Assembly (NCBI GenBank): GCA_002416125.1
Contig: DIBU01000008.1
Span: 1-64,000, forward strand
Length of the DNA stretch: 64,000 bases
Source of the DNA: Halieaceae bacterium UBA5044
GTDB taxonomy: Bacteria; Pseudomonadota; Gammaproteobacteria; Pseudomonadales; Halieaceae
Direction: 5' to 3'
The notes beneath the pieces were generated by a model. That model was not told where the DNA came from, did not search any database, and saw nothing but the letters and a program-made list of their open reading frames with translations. Position numbers and translations under genes: made by a program. Each line of letters opens with the position of its first letter. Position 1 is the first letter of the stretch. Shown in pieces: positions 7,885-15,540 of this stretch.

Positions 7885-8498
7885 CAGCGCTGTACCACGG
7901 CTTTCAGGGCGCGACGAATCAGGGCTTCGCTGTCCATCGCATTGTCATCGTTTACCGCGGCTATCATGCGCGCGGCCTCCGCGGGCTTGTAGCCGAGCGC
8001 AATCAGCGCGCCCTCGGCATCCGCCACGTGGTCGCTGTGCGCCATGTACGGATCGGCGACCGGGCCGGTATCCGCACCCGCCCACTGGCCCAGCAGATGC
8101 TTGAGTTTGTCGCGCATTTCAACCAGCAGGCGCTCAGCGGTTTTCTTGCCCACGCCGGGCAGTGCCACCAGCGCAGACAGATCGTCGCGCTCAACGCAGC
8201 GCGCGAAAGCCACCGCATCCATGCCGGAGAGGATGGTCAGCGCCAGTTTGGGGCCGACACCGCTCACCTTGACCAGCTGCCGGAACAGCGCGCGGTCGCG
8301 CTCATCGACAAAGCCATAGAGCAGCTGGGCGTCCTCGCGGACGACAAAGTGCGTCAACAGCGTGACATCGGCGCCGAGCGCGGGCAACTGGAACAGGGTG
8401 CTCATTGGCACCTGGATGTCGTAGCCCACTCCCCCCACGTCCACCAGAATATCCGGGGGCTGCTTGTAGACCAGGGTGCCACGAATCCTGCCAATCAT
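7884..8498 (-). CDS. ruvA: Holliday junction DNA helicase subunit RuvA
   Basis: A 204-residue protein with an N-terminal OB domain (MIGRIRGTLVYKQPPDILVDV), two helix-hairpin-helix motifs (VSGVGPKLALTIL and LPGVGKKTAERLL) that grip the junction arms, and a C-terminal RuvB-contacting domain (ALIALGYKPAEAARMI). It lies 15 bp after ruvC and is fused translationally to ruvB. It is under the LexA box upstream of ruvC if the genes form one operon. Confidence 0.97.
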   Translation of the reverse strand: MIGRIRGTLVYKQPPDILVDVGGVGYDIQVPMSTLFQLPALGADVTLLTHFVVREDAQLLYGFVDERDRALFRQLVKVSGVGPKLALTILSGMDAVAFARCVERDDLSALVALPGVGKKTAERLLVEMRDKLKHLLGQWAGADTGPVADPYMAHSDHVADAEGALIALGYKPAEAARMIAAVNDDNAMDSEALIRRALKAVVQR

Positions 8499-8513
8499 GC
8501 CTGCGGTCGCCTC

Positions 8514-9032
8514 CTAGCGCATCCGGCGCCGGCGCACCGCGGTGGCGCCGGCAATGTGTATCATACTTTGTTGGCTGTGCGCGTGACACAGGGCCGCTGC
8601 CAGCGCGTCGGCGGCATCTTCCTGCGGGTTGGCGGGGAGTTGGAGCAGCACTTTGACCATATGCTGCACCTGCGCCTTGTCCGCGGCGCCGGTACCCACC
8701 ACGGCCTGCTTGATCTGTCGCGCCGAGTACTCGGCCACCGCGAGGTTCTGTGCGACACCGGCGACGATTGCCGCGCCGCGTGCCTGCCCCAGCTTGAGGG
8801 CAGACCCCGCACTCTTGGCCATGAACACCTGCTCGATGGCCAGCTCCGCGGGACAGTGCAGCAGGACCAGTTCGGTGACGCTTTCGAAAATGATGCGCAG
8901 GCGCTCGGGGAGGTCGCCGGCGGGCAGCCGAATCACCCCACTGGTGATGTACTCACTGCGCCCCGCAACGTGGTTGATGATGCCAAAGCCCGTCTTGCGG
9001 GACCCGGGGTCGATCCCGAGGATGACCGCCAT
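8514..9032 (-). CDS. ruvC: Holliday junction resolvase RuvC
   Basis: A 172-residue RNase H-fold endonuclease that cuts Holliday junctions symmetrically. Acidic active-site residues are seen in GIDPGSRKTGFG (first Asp), LAIEQVFM (Glu), and the C-terminal EDAADALAAALCH pair. It is the first gene of ruvC-ruvA-ruvB. A LexA box sits 33 bp upstream of its ATG. The often-adjacent yebC is absent here; aspS lies directly upstream. Confidence 0.97.
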   Translation of the reverse strand: MAVILGIDPGSRKTGFGIINHVAGRSEYITSGVIRLPAGDLPERLRIIFESVTELVLLHCPAELAIEQVFMAKSAGSALKLGQARGAAIVAGVAQNLAVAEYSARQIKQAVVGTGAADKAQVQHMVKVLLQLPANPQEDAADALAAALCHAHSQQSMIHIAGATAVRRRRMR

Positions 9033-9065
9033 AGTGTGCTCCGAGCGCTGCCAGGAAACCGTTGT

Positions 9066-9081
9066 CTGTATAAATTTACAG
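9066..9081 (-). promoter_or_regulatory. LexA (SOS) box upstream of ruvCAB
   Basis: The sequence CTGT-N8-ACAG, with an all-A/T centre (ATAAATTT) and TA following, matches the gammaproteobacterial LexA operator in all eight invariant positions. It lies 33 bp upstream of ruvC, next to A/T-rich -10-like hexamers (CATAAT/TAATAC, minus strand). RuvA/RuvB are known SOS genes, so position and biology agree. Confidence 0.88.
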
Positions 9082-9125
9082 TATTATGGGGCGGGTTCCA
9101 ACCGCCACAGACAGCAGCGCGCCCG

Positions 9126-10904
9126 TCACTCAGCGGCCGTCACCCGGGCCTGTCGCAAACGGATGTTCAGCTCTTTCAGCTGGGCATCGTTGACATCACC
9201 CGGCGCGTCGGTCAGTGCACAATGGGCGCTCTGTGTCTTCGGGAAAGCGATGACGTCACGGATGGACTGCGAACCGGTCATCAGCATGACCAGGCGGTCC
9301 AGGCCGAAGGCGAGCCCGCCGTGGGGTGGCGCACCGTACTGCAGGGCCTGCAGCAGGAAGCCGAATTTCTCCTCCGCCTCTGCATCGCTGATGCCGAGGA
9401 TACGGAAGACCGCCTGCTGCATCTCGCGCTGGTGGATACGTACGCTGCCACCGCCGAGCTCGGTGCCGTTGAGCACCATGTCGTAGGCCCGGGAAAGCGC
9501 CGCTGCCGGGTCGGCCGCCAGCGCCCCCGGCGTGCAGGACGGAGCGGTGAAGGGATGGTGCAGGGGCGTCAGGCCACCTTTGCCGTTGTCTTCAAACATC
9601 GGGAAGTCGACCACCCAGAGCGGGGCCCACCCGTCGCGCACCAGGCCCTGATCCTGCGCCACTTTCAGGCGCAACGCGCCGAGCGACTCGTTGACCACGG
9701 AGGTTTTATCCGCGCCGAAGAAAACGATGTCGCCGTTCTCGGCCCGCAGACGCTGCATCATTTCCGCGACCACCGCGTCGGGCATGAACTTCAGAATCGG
9801 CGACTGCAATCCCTCAATACCTGCCGCGAGGTCGTTGACCTTGATCCAGGCGAGGCCGCGTGCCCCGTAAATACCCACGAAACGGGTGTAATCATCAATC
9901 TCCTTGCGGCTGATGCTCGCACCACCCGGCACGCGCAGCGCAGCGACGCGACCAGACGGGTCATCGGCGGGACCGCGAAACACCTTGAAGTCGACCTGCT
10001 GCATCAGGTCGTCAATGCTCACCAGTTCCAGGTCGATGCGCAGGTCGGGCTTGTCCGAGCCGAAACGGTCCATCGCCTCGGCCCAGGACATACGCGGAAA
10101 GTCGCCGAGATCCACGGCCAGCACCGTCTCGAACAACTGGCGCACCATGCGCTCGGCAATACCCATGATGCCGTCCTCGTCCATGAACGAGGTTTCAATA
10201 TCGATCTGGGTAAACTCGGGCTGGCGATCAGCGCGCAGATCCTCGTCCCGGAAGCACTTGGCGATCTGGTAGTAGCGGTCGAACCCGGACACCATCAGCA
10301 GCTGCTTGAACAGCTGGGGCGACTGCGGCAGGGCAAAGAACTGGCCCGGGTGCGTGCGGCTCGGCACCAGGTAATCGCGTGCACCCTCCGGCGTCGCGCG
10401 CGTCAGTATCGGGGTCTCGATGTCGAGAAAACCTTCACCGTCGAGGAAATTGCGCACGGCGGTGGTGATCTTCGCGCGCAGGATCAAACGGTTCTGCATT
10501 TCCGGGCGGCGCAGATCCATATAGCGGTACTGCAGGCGAACGTCCTCCCCCACCTGCGTGTGCTCATCAAGCTGGAACGGCGGCGTGGCAGCGGAATTGA
10601 GGATCTCCAGTTCCTTGCCCAGTACCTCGATCTCGCCGGTGGCCATCGACGGGTTCACCGTCGCCGCTGCCCGGGCACGAACACGCCCCGTGACACGGAG
10701 CACGTACTCGCTGCGCACACGATCCGCGGCGCGGAAGTGCTCCTCGGTATCCGGATCGAAAACCACCTGCACGATGCCGCCGCGGTCACGCATGTCGAGG
10801 AAGATCACCCCACCGTGATCGCGACGCCGGTCCACCCATCCGCAGAGGGTAACTGTCTGGTCGATGTCGGCCGTGCCCAGGGCGCCGCAATAGTGACTGC
10901 GCAT
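9126..10904 (-). CDS. aspS: Aspartate--tRNA ligase
   Basis: A 592-residue class II aminoacyl-tRNA synthetase. It has an N-terminal OB anticodon-binding domain (VTLCGWVDRRRDHGGVIFLD), motif 2 region FRDEDLRADRQPEFTQID, a GAD insertion domain, and motif 3 GLAFGLDRLVMLM. Length matches bacterial AspRS. Whether it also charges tRNA-Asn cannot be judged from this window. It follows the FmdB-family gene after 45 bp and is probably co-transcribed with it. Confidence 0.97.
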   Translation of the reverse strand: MRSHYCGALGTADIDQTVTLCGWVDRRRDHGGVIFLDMRDRGGIVQVVFDPDTEEHFRAADRVRSEYVLRVTGRVRARAAATVNPSMATGEIEVLGKELEILNSAATPPFQLDEHTQVGEDVRLQYRYMDLRRPEMQNRLILRAKITTAVRNFLDGEGFLDIETPILTRATPEGARDYLVPSRTHPGQFFALPQSPQLFKQLLMVSGFDRYYQIAKCFRDEDLRADRQPEFTQIDIETSFMDEDGIMGIAERMVRQLFETVLAVDLGDFPRMSWAEAMDRFGSDKPDLRIDLELVSIDDLMQQVDFKVFRGPADDPSGRVAALRVPGGASISRKEIDDYTRFVGIYGARGLAWIKVNDLAAGIEGLQSPILKFMPDAVVAEMMQRLRAENGDIVFFGADKTSVVNESLGALRLKVAQDQGLVRDGWAPLWVVDFPMFEDNGKGGLTPLHHPFTAPSCTPGALAADPAAALSRAYDMVLNGTELGGGSVRIHQREMQQAVFRILGISDAEAEEKFGFLLQALQYGAPPHGGLAFGLDRLVMLMTGSQSIRDVIAFPKTQSAHCALTDAPGDVNDAQLKELNIRLRQARVTAAE

Positions 10905-10949
10905 AATTCCGTTTCCGTCTATGTCGAATGAGGCCCGGGGGCCGGGAAG

Positions 10950-11237
10950 CTAACTGGCCGGCTTGGCCTCGCTGGCCTTGGGGCTGCCACTGTCCGCGGA
11001 CGCAGCAGGTGCTGCCCCGCCGTCGCCGCCGCCCGCTGCCAGGTTTTTCTTGCCGCTGGTCTTGAAGTCGGTCTCGTACCAGCCACCGCCCTTGAGACGG
11101 AAGCCCGCGGCCGAGACCTTCTTGCGCAACTCGGCCTTGCCGCAGGCGGGACAATCCACCAACGGCGCATCACTGATTTTCTGCAGGGCCTCATGCAAAT
11201 GGCCGCAGGACTGACACTGGTACTCGTATATCGGCAT
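10950..11237 (-). CDS. FmdB-family zinc-ribbon protein
   Basis: A 95-residue protein beginning MPIYEYQC, the family signature. Two CxxC pairs (CQSC and CPAC) form a zinc ribbon, followed by a GFRLKGGGWYETDF segment and a disordered Ala/Gly-rich tail. The ATG at 11235-11237 is chosen because the family always starts at MPxYEY; the frame runs upstream without homology. The molecular function is not established (a putative regulatory protein). It commonly sits next to aspS in proteobacteria, as here. Confidence 0.88.
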   Translation of the reverse strand: MPIYEYQCQSCGHLHEALQKISDAPLVDCPACGKAELRKKVSAAGFRLKGGGWYETDFKTSGKKNLAAGGGDGGAAPAASADSGSPKASEAKPAS

Positions 11238-11391
11238 GTTGTGTGCTCGCCTGTAGAAGAAAGGACAGCGAAAAATCGAGGCGCGGATTCTACCCCAAGG
11301 CAAGTCGAAGGCCAATACCGCAAAAACCGGTGGAAAACAAGGTGGGGAGTATGGCCCTGCACCGGAAGGCGCAAGGCGGGGAGTTGGGGAT

Positions 11392-11414
11392 GCCCGCTCT
11401 CGCCGAGAGCGGGC
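11392..11414. other. GC-rich hairpin downstream of the HU-like gene
   Basis: A 10-bp perfect stem (GCCCGCTCTC at 11392-11401, GAGAGCGGGC at 11405-11414) with a 3-base loop lies 15 bp past the HU-like stop codon. There is no T-run on the minus strand, so it could be a Rho-type or weak terminator, or an mRNA 3' stabiliser. The rest of 11238-11428 shows no coding sequence I can support. Confidence 0.4.
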
Positions 11415-11428
11415 CAGTCGGGCCGCGC

Positions 11429-11863
11429 TCAGCTGTCGGCGAAGTCCTTCATTTTCTTAAGCGCACGCACTTTGACCGCAACGCTGGCGGGCTTGGCGGC
11501 AAAGGTGGTTTCTTCACCGGTGAACGGGTTGATGCCCTTGCGCGCCTTTCTGGCGGGCTTTTTCACCGTGGTGATTTTCATCAGGCCCGGCAGGGTGAAC
11601 TCGCCCACAGCGCGCTTCTTGAGGCTGCGCTCCATCAGTGACTCGAGCTCAGCCAGAACATCAGACACCTGCTTCTTGCTCAGGCTCGTGCTCTCCGCGA
11701 TGGATGCCACAATCTGGGTTTTGGTGAGTTTGTCCTTGATCAGCGGAGCGGCCTTCTTCGCCGGAGCCGCGGCTTTCTTGGCCGGTGCCGCCTTGCTGGC
11801 TACTTTCTTGGCCGCCGCTTTCTTGGCAGGTGCTTTTTTCGCTGCTGCTTTTTTCGTCGCCAT
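11429..11863 (-). CDS. HU-family DNA-binding protein with H1-like tail
   Basis: A 144-residue protein. Residues 1-40 are a Lys/Ala/Pro-rich tail made of AAAKKAPAKKA-like units, as in eukaryotic histone H1 and AlgP-type proteins. Residues about 45-144 form an HU/IHF domain: LTKTQIVASIAESTSLSKKQVSDVL, then the GINPFTGEE beta-arm motif and the C-terminal VRALKKMKDFA helix. The ATG at 11861-11863 starts MATKKAAAKK and removes a non-conserved upstream extension. It is probably a nucleoid protein with enhanced non-specific DNA binding or compaction. It is monocistronic, with its own candidate promoter. Confidence 0.88.
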   Translation of the reverse strand: MATKKAAAKKAPAKKAAAKKVASKAAPAKKAAAPAKKAAPLIKDKLTKTQIVASIAESTSLSKKQVSDVLAELESLMERSLKKRAVGEFTLPGLMKITTVKKPARKARKGINPFTGEETTFAAKPASVAVKVRALKKMKDFADS

Positions 11864-12172
11864 AGTCTTTAAACCTTCGTCTTGTTGAGTAGGGACCCGC
11901 ATTGAAGCCACACTGACCACTGCCGCTCGCGCAACAGCACCGCTGCCAACAGGCTCTCCGCAAGATATTAACCATCAAACGCTACAATACAAGGGTTTTA
12001 GGGGGTCGAGGACGAAAAAAACGCTGTTTTAATCGGGTTTCGGCTCGTTTTGGCGCAACTGCTACCCAGGATGGGCCTCGATTGCACCAATCTGCCACGC
12101 CGGGGCGCTGTACCGCAGCGCCCTTCAGACGTAAACTGGGCGGCTCTGAAACCCTGCCCCGGAACCCGTTGC
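11864..12172. other. 309-bp divergent intergenic region, HU-like / proS
   Basis: No convincing gene is seen. It holds an AT-rich core near 11961-12000 with back-to-back promoter-like hexamers, a T/A-rich stretch near 12020-12035, and a perfect 8-bp inverted repeat GGGCGCTG/CAGCGCCC (12103-12110 and 12116-12123) in the proS leader. The hairpin has no T-run after it. An upstream ATG at 12070 is in frame with proS but gives a non-conserved extension. Confidence 0.5.
11965..11992 (-). promoter_or_regulatory. Candidate promoter for the HU-like gene
   Basis: Minus-strand TTGTAT (11987-11992) and TAATAT (11965-11970) are spaced by 16 bp, about 100 bp upstream of the HU-like ATG. On the plus strand the same AT island offers TACAAT at 11983-11988 as a possible -10 for proS, though with a poor -35. 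Confidence 0.4.
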
Positions 12173-13885
12173 ATGCGCACCAGCCAGTACCTCATAAGCA
12201 CCCAGAAAGAGACCCCCGCCGACGCGGAGGTTATCAGCCACCAGTTGATGTTGCGTGCTGGCCTGGTGCGCAAGCTGGCCGCCGGACTCTACACCTGGCT
12301 GCCGCTGGGCCTGCGTGTCCTGCGCAAGGTCGAACAGGTCGTACGGGAGGAAATGGATGCCAGCGGCGCGCTGGAGGTGAGCATGCCGGTCGTGCAGCCC
12401 GCGGAGTTATGGCAGGAGTCCGGACGCTGGGAACAGTACGGGCCGGAACTGCTGCGCATCCAGGACCGGCACCAGCGCGATTTCTGCCTGGGTCCCACCC
12501 ATGAGGAAGTGATCACCGACCTGATTCGCAACGAAGTTAAAAGCTACAAGCAGTTGCCGCTCAACCTCTACCAGATCCAGACCAAGGTCCGCGACGAGAT
12601 TCGGCCGCGCTTCGGCATCATGCGCGGGCGCGAATTCCTGATGAAGGACGCCTACTCGTTCCACATCGACCAGGCTTCGCTGGAGGTGACCTACCAGAGG
12701 ATGTACCAGGCCTACAGCAACATCTTCACCCGCCTGGGACTGGAGTTCCGCCCGGTGATCGCCGACAACGGCAGCATCGGGGGCAGCGGTTCGCACGAAT
12801 TCCATGTGCTGGCCAACGCCGGCGAGGACGCGATAGCGTTCAGCGATGGCAGTGACTATGCCGCCAATGTGGAAATGGCCGCGGCGCTGCCGCCCAATGG
12901 TGAACGCCGTCCACCAACAGCCGACCTGACCGAGATACCCACACCGGGCGTGCGCAGCATCGAAGACCTGGGCAGGCAGCTATCAATACCTGCGGAGGCG
13001 ACGGTGAAGACGCTGGTGGTGCACGGCGAGGAGCCCGATTCACTGGTCGCACTGGTGCTGCGCGGCGACCATACGCTGAACGGCATCAAGGCAGAAAAGC
13101 TGGCCGGCGTCGGCAACCCGCTCACCATGGCCAGCGAAGAGGCCGTGCGCGCCGCCTGCGGTGCCGGCTTTGGCTCCCTGGGCCCCGTCGGCCTGCCCCT
13201 GCCGATCATCGTCGATCACAGCGCCGCCCAGCTGGCGGATTTCAGCTGCGGTGCGAACCGCGATGATACCCACCTCACGGGCGTCAACTGGGAGCGCGAC
13301 TGCCCGCTGACCCGTGTCGAGGACCTGCGCGAAGTGGTTGAAGGCGACCCGAGCCCCGATGGCAAGGGACATCTGCTGATTCGTCGCGGCATTGAGGTGG
13401 GGCACATCTTCCAGCTTGGCCGCAAGTACAGCGAAGCCATGAACGCCACGGTACTCGACGAACAGGGCAAGAGCGTCACCATGACCATGGGCTGCTACGG
13501 TATCGGCGTCAGTCGCATTGTGGCTGCGGCCATTGAGCAGAACCACGACGAGCGCGGCATAACCTGGCCCGCCGCCATGGCCCCGTTCCAGCTCGTGCTG
13601 GTGCCGCTCAACATGCAGAAATCGCAGGCCGTGGCGGACTGTGCAGAGGCGCTCTACCAACAGTTTCGGGAGGCGGGCGTAGACGTATTGCTTGACGATC
13701 GCAATGAGCGCCCCGGCGTGAAGTTCGCCGACATGGAGCTCATCGGCATCCCCCACCGCCTCGTCATCGGCGACCGCACGCTCGCCGAGGGCCACCTGGA
13801 GTACAAGGGACGTCGCGACGAAGACGCCACACTGCTGCCCGTCGCCGATGCCCTGGCTCGCGTACTCGAGCGCCTGCAAGGCTGA
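12173..13885 (+). CDS. proS: Proline--tRNA ligase (editing-domain type)
   Basis: A 570-residue class II synthetase of the bacterial type. The N-terminal region is SQYLISTQKETPADAEVISHQLM. The catalytic core has LGPTHEEVITDL and the motif 2 stretch RDEIRPRFGIMRGREFLMKD. A YbaK-like editing insertion lies at about residues 240-390, with the hallmark HTLNGIKAEKLAG. The anticodon domain ends the protein. The ATG at 12173 starts MRTSQYLI, the conserved N-terminus. The stop is overlapped by the next gene (TGATG). Confidence 0.97.
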   Translation: MRTSQYLISTQKETPADAEVISHQLMLRAGLVRKLAAGLYTWLPLGLRVLRKVEQVVREEMDASGALEVSMPVVQPAELWQESGRWEQYGPELLRIQDRHQRDFCLGPTHEEVITDLIRNEVKSYKQLPLNLYQIQTKVRDEIRPRFGIMRGREFLMKDAYSFHIDQASLEVTYQRMYQAYSNIFTRLGLEFRPVIADNGSIGGSGSHEFHVLANAGEDAIAFSDGSDYAANVEMAAALPPNGERRPPTADLTEIPTPGVRSIEDLGRQLSIPAEATVKTLVVHGEEPDSLVALVLRGDHTLNGIKAEKLAGVGNPLTMASEEAVRAACGAGFGSLGPVGLPLPIIVDHSAAQLADFSCGANRDDTHLTGVNWERDCPLTRVEDLREVVEGDPSPDGKGHLLIRRGIEVGHIFQLGRKYSEAMNATVLDEQGKSVTMTMGCYGIGVSRIVAAAIEQNHDERGITWPAAMAPFQLVLVPLNMQKSQAVADCAEALYQQFREAGVDVLLDDRNERPGVKFADMELIGIPHRLVIGDRTLAEGHLEYKGRRDEDATLLPVADALARVLERLQG

Positions 13886-14490
13886 TGCGGAGCCGGCGCA
13901 CCGGCGGGATACACTGGCTGGTGGGGTTGATCCTCACCCTGGCCACGGCGGGCACAGCGTTCGCCCAGCCCGAAGACCCGGAAGAGCGCGAAGCCCTGCG
14001 CGCCTTCCTGAATGAAACCATCAATAGCGCCAACAGTTTTCAGGACCGCTACGACGCGGAGGTCTGGCTGGTTGACATGTCGGCGCGCCTCGAGCGCTTT
14101 ATCAAGGATCCGGAAGAGCGCCTGTTGATTCTGCGCCAGGTACATTCGGCCGCAACACGCGCCTCCTTGCCGCCGGAACTGGTGCTGGCGGTGATCGAGG
14201 TGGAGAGCCACTTCGATCGCTTCGCGATTTCCCGCGTCGGCGCCCAGGGCATGATGCAGGTGATGCCTTTCTGGAAGAACGAGATCGGGCGGGCGGACGA
14301 CAACCTCACTCTCAACCGCACCAATTTCGAGTATGGCAGCCGTATCCTGCAGTTCTACCTGAAAAGGGAGAAGGGCGACCTGCACCGCGCGCTGGCCGCC
14401 TACAACGGCAGCCTCGGCAGCCGTCGCTACAGCAACAAGGTCTATGAGGCCTGGTCCAGACGCTGGCGCACTGCACCCCTGCCCTGGTAG
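13885..14490 (+). CDS. Periplasmic lytic transglycosylase (Slt/MltC type)
   Basis: A 201-residue protein with a signal peptide (residues 1-27, cleavage after AFA) and a goose-lysozyme-like SLT domain. The catalytic Glu is in LAVIEVESHFDRFAIS, followed by VGAQGMMQVMPFW and the closing ALAAYNGSLGSRRYSNKV. It cleaves peptidoglycan glycan strands non-hydrolytically. Its ATG overlaps the proS stop by one base, so expression is coupled to proS. It is a small stand-alone SLT protein with no LysM or TPR modules. Confidence 0.9.
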   Translation: MRSRRTGGIHWLVGLILTLATAGTAFAQPEDPEEREALRAFLNETINSANSFQDRYDAEVWLVDMSARLERFIKDPEERLLILRQVHSAATRASLPPELVLAVIEVESHFDRFAISRVGAQGMMQVMPFWKNEIGRADDNLTLNRTNFEYGSRILQFYLKREKGDLHRALAAYNGSLGSRRYSNKVYEAWSRRWRTAPLPW

Positions 14491-14525
14491 GGCGCGTTGA
14501 CGGCGAACCACGCCGGGGCCACTAT

Positions 14526-14554
14526 TTGACAAGCCTCGTCAGCCTGCCCACTAT
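14526..14554 (+). promoter_or_regulatory. Candidate promoter for the LuxR-type gene
   Basis: A consensus TTGACA at 14526-14531 lies 17 bp upstream of CACTAT (14549-14554), 36 bp before the regulator ATG. The -35 is perfect and the -10 is weak, as expected for an activated promoter. Confidence 0.5.
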
Positions 14555-14590
14555 GCGCCACTGTACGCAGACTCAGGCAACCCCACTGCG

Positions 14591-15439
14591 ATGACCGACA
14601 TAACACAACTGAGCAAGTGGAACCGCGACCTCTCACAGGCGATTGCCGCGCTTGGCACCGACGCTTTCTTCCCCGCGTTGATCGCCGCGATCCAGGGCCA
14701 GGTTCGCTTCGACTACCCCCAGATATGGCTGTATCACAAGGACCTGCCGCCGCAGGTGCTGTATCACGAAATCCCTGCCGACGCCCTGGGCGCGCAGGTG
14801 GACACCTACCTCGACGGCCCCTACCGGGAGGACCCTTTCTACCAGACGTCGATGAACCAGCCGCGCTCCAAGTTCTACCGACTGTCGCGGATTACTGCGG
14901 GAAAGCTGCGCGAAACACAGTATTACCGCGACTACTATGCCGATACGGGGACCGTAGACGAGGCCATCTACCTGTCGCGCCTGCGCGCCGGCAACGTGAT
15001 CAACGTGTGCATGATGCGCCTGCCGCGCACCGGGGCGTTCACCGAACAGGAGTATGAAACGCTGTACCTGCTCGCGGAGCCGATATCCGAACTGATCAAG
15101 ACCCACAGTGAGCACGACGACTTCGCGGTTACCCACCTGATCCAGCCGGGCATTGACCACCAGATCGACCTGGCGTTTCGCACCTTTGGCGCTTCGATGC
15201 TGTCACCGCGTGAGAAAGATGTCCTCGAATTGATGCTCCGCGGCTACGGCACGGACACCTCCGCCGACCGCCTCGGGATCGCCCTGGAGACGGTTCGGCG
15301 GCATCGCAAGAGCATCTACCGCAAGCTCGACGTGAGCTCACAGACTGACCTGTTTTCACTGTTCATCAACTCGCTCACCTGTCTCGGGCAGGCGGCGGGC
15401 GACGACCCGCTGCGTATTTACATGGCACCCTCTCAGTGA
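14591..15439 (+). CDS. LuxR-family transcriptional regulator
   Basis: A 282-residue protein with a C-terminal LuxR/GerE helix-turn-helix at residues about 204-255 (LSPREKDVLELMLRGYGTDT, then ETVRRHRKSIYRKL). The N-terminal 180 residues form an alpha/beta ligand-binding-like region of unknown specificity. It lacks the Trp/Tyr/Asp pattern I would need to call an acyl-homoserine-lactone receptor. It lies 101 bp upstream of a glutamine-synthetase-like gene on the same strand and may regulate it. The local context suggests control of amine or polyamine use; this is inference. Confidence 0.82.
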   Translation: MTDITQLSKWNRDLSQAIAALGTDAFFPALIAAIQGQVRFDYPQIWLYHKDLPPQVLYHEIPADALGAQVDTYLDGPYREDPFYQTSMNQPRSKFYRLSRITAGKLRETQYYRDYYADTGTVDEAIYLSRLRAGNVINVCMMRLPRTGAFTEQEYETLYLLAEPISELIKTHSEHDDFAVTHLIQPGIDHQIDLAFRTFGASMLSPREKDVLELMLRGYGTDTSADRLGIALETVRRHRKSIYRKLDVSSQTDLFSLFINSLTCLGQAAGDDPLRIYMAPSQ

Positions 15440-15479
15440 GCGCGCCAGCGCAAGTGGATACCCTGCCCCGGGTGGGTCA

Positions 15480-15508
15480 TTGAAGCACGGAGCGACTTTG
15501 CCGATAGT
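15480..15508 (+). promoter_or_regulatory. Candidate promoter for the GS-like gene
   Basis: TTGAAG (15480-15485) and GATAGT (15503-15508) with 17-bp spacing lie 33 bp upstream of the ATG. Both hexamers match consensus at 4 of 6 positions. Confidence 0.45.
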
Positions 15509-15540
15509 GCCGCTTTACACGATTGAGTCGCGGTGTCCGA

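Noticed and set aside
7671..10931. Very long plus-strand open frame over ruvA-ruvC-aspS
   Set aside because: It is a GC-bias shadow: it lies antisense to three well-conserved genes, shows no domain, and is rich in His/Gln/Arg as expected for an antisense frame.
14591..15439. Acyl-homoserine-lactone quorum-sensing receptor
   Set aside because: The HTH is LuxR type, but the N-terminal domain lacks a convincing set of AHL-binding residues and no luxI is nearby.
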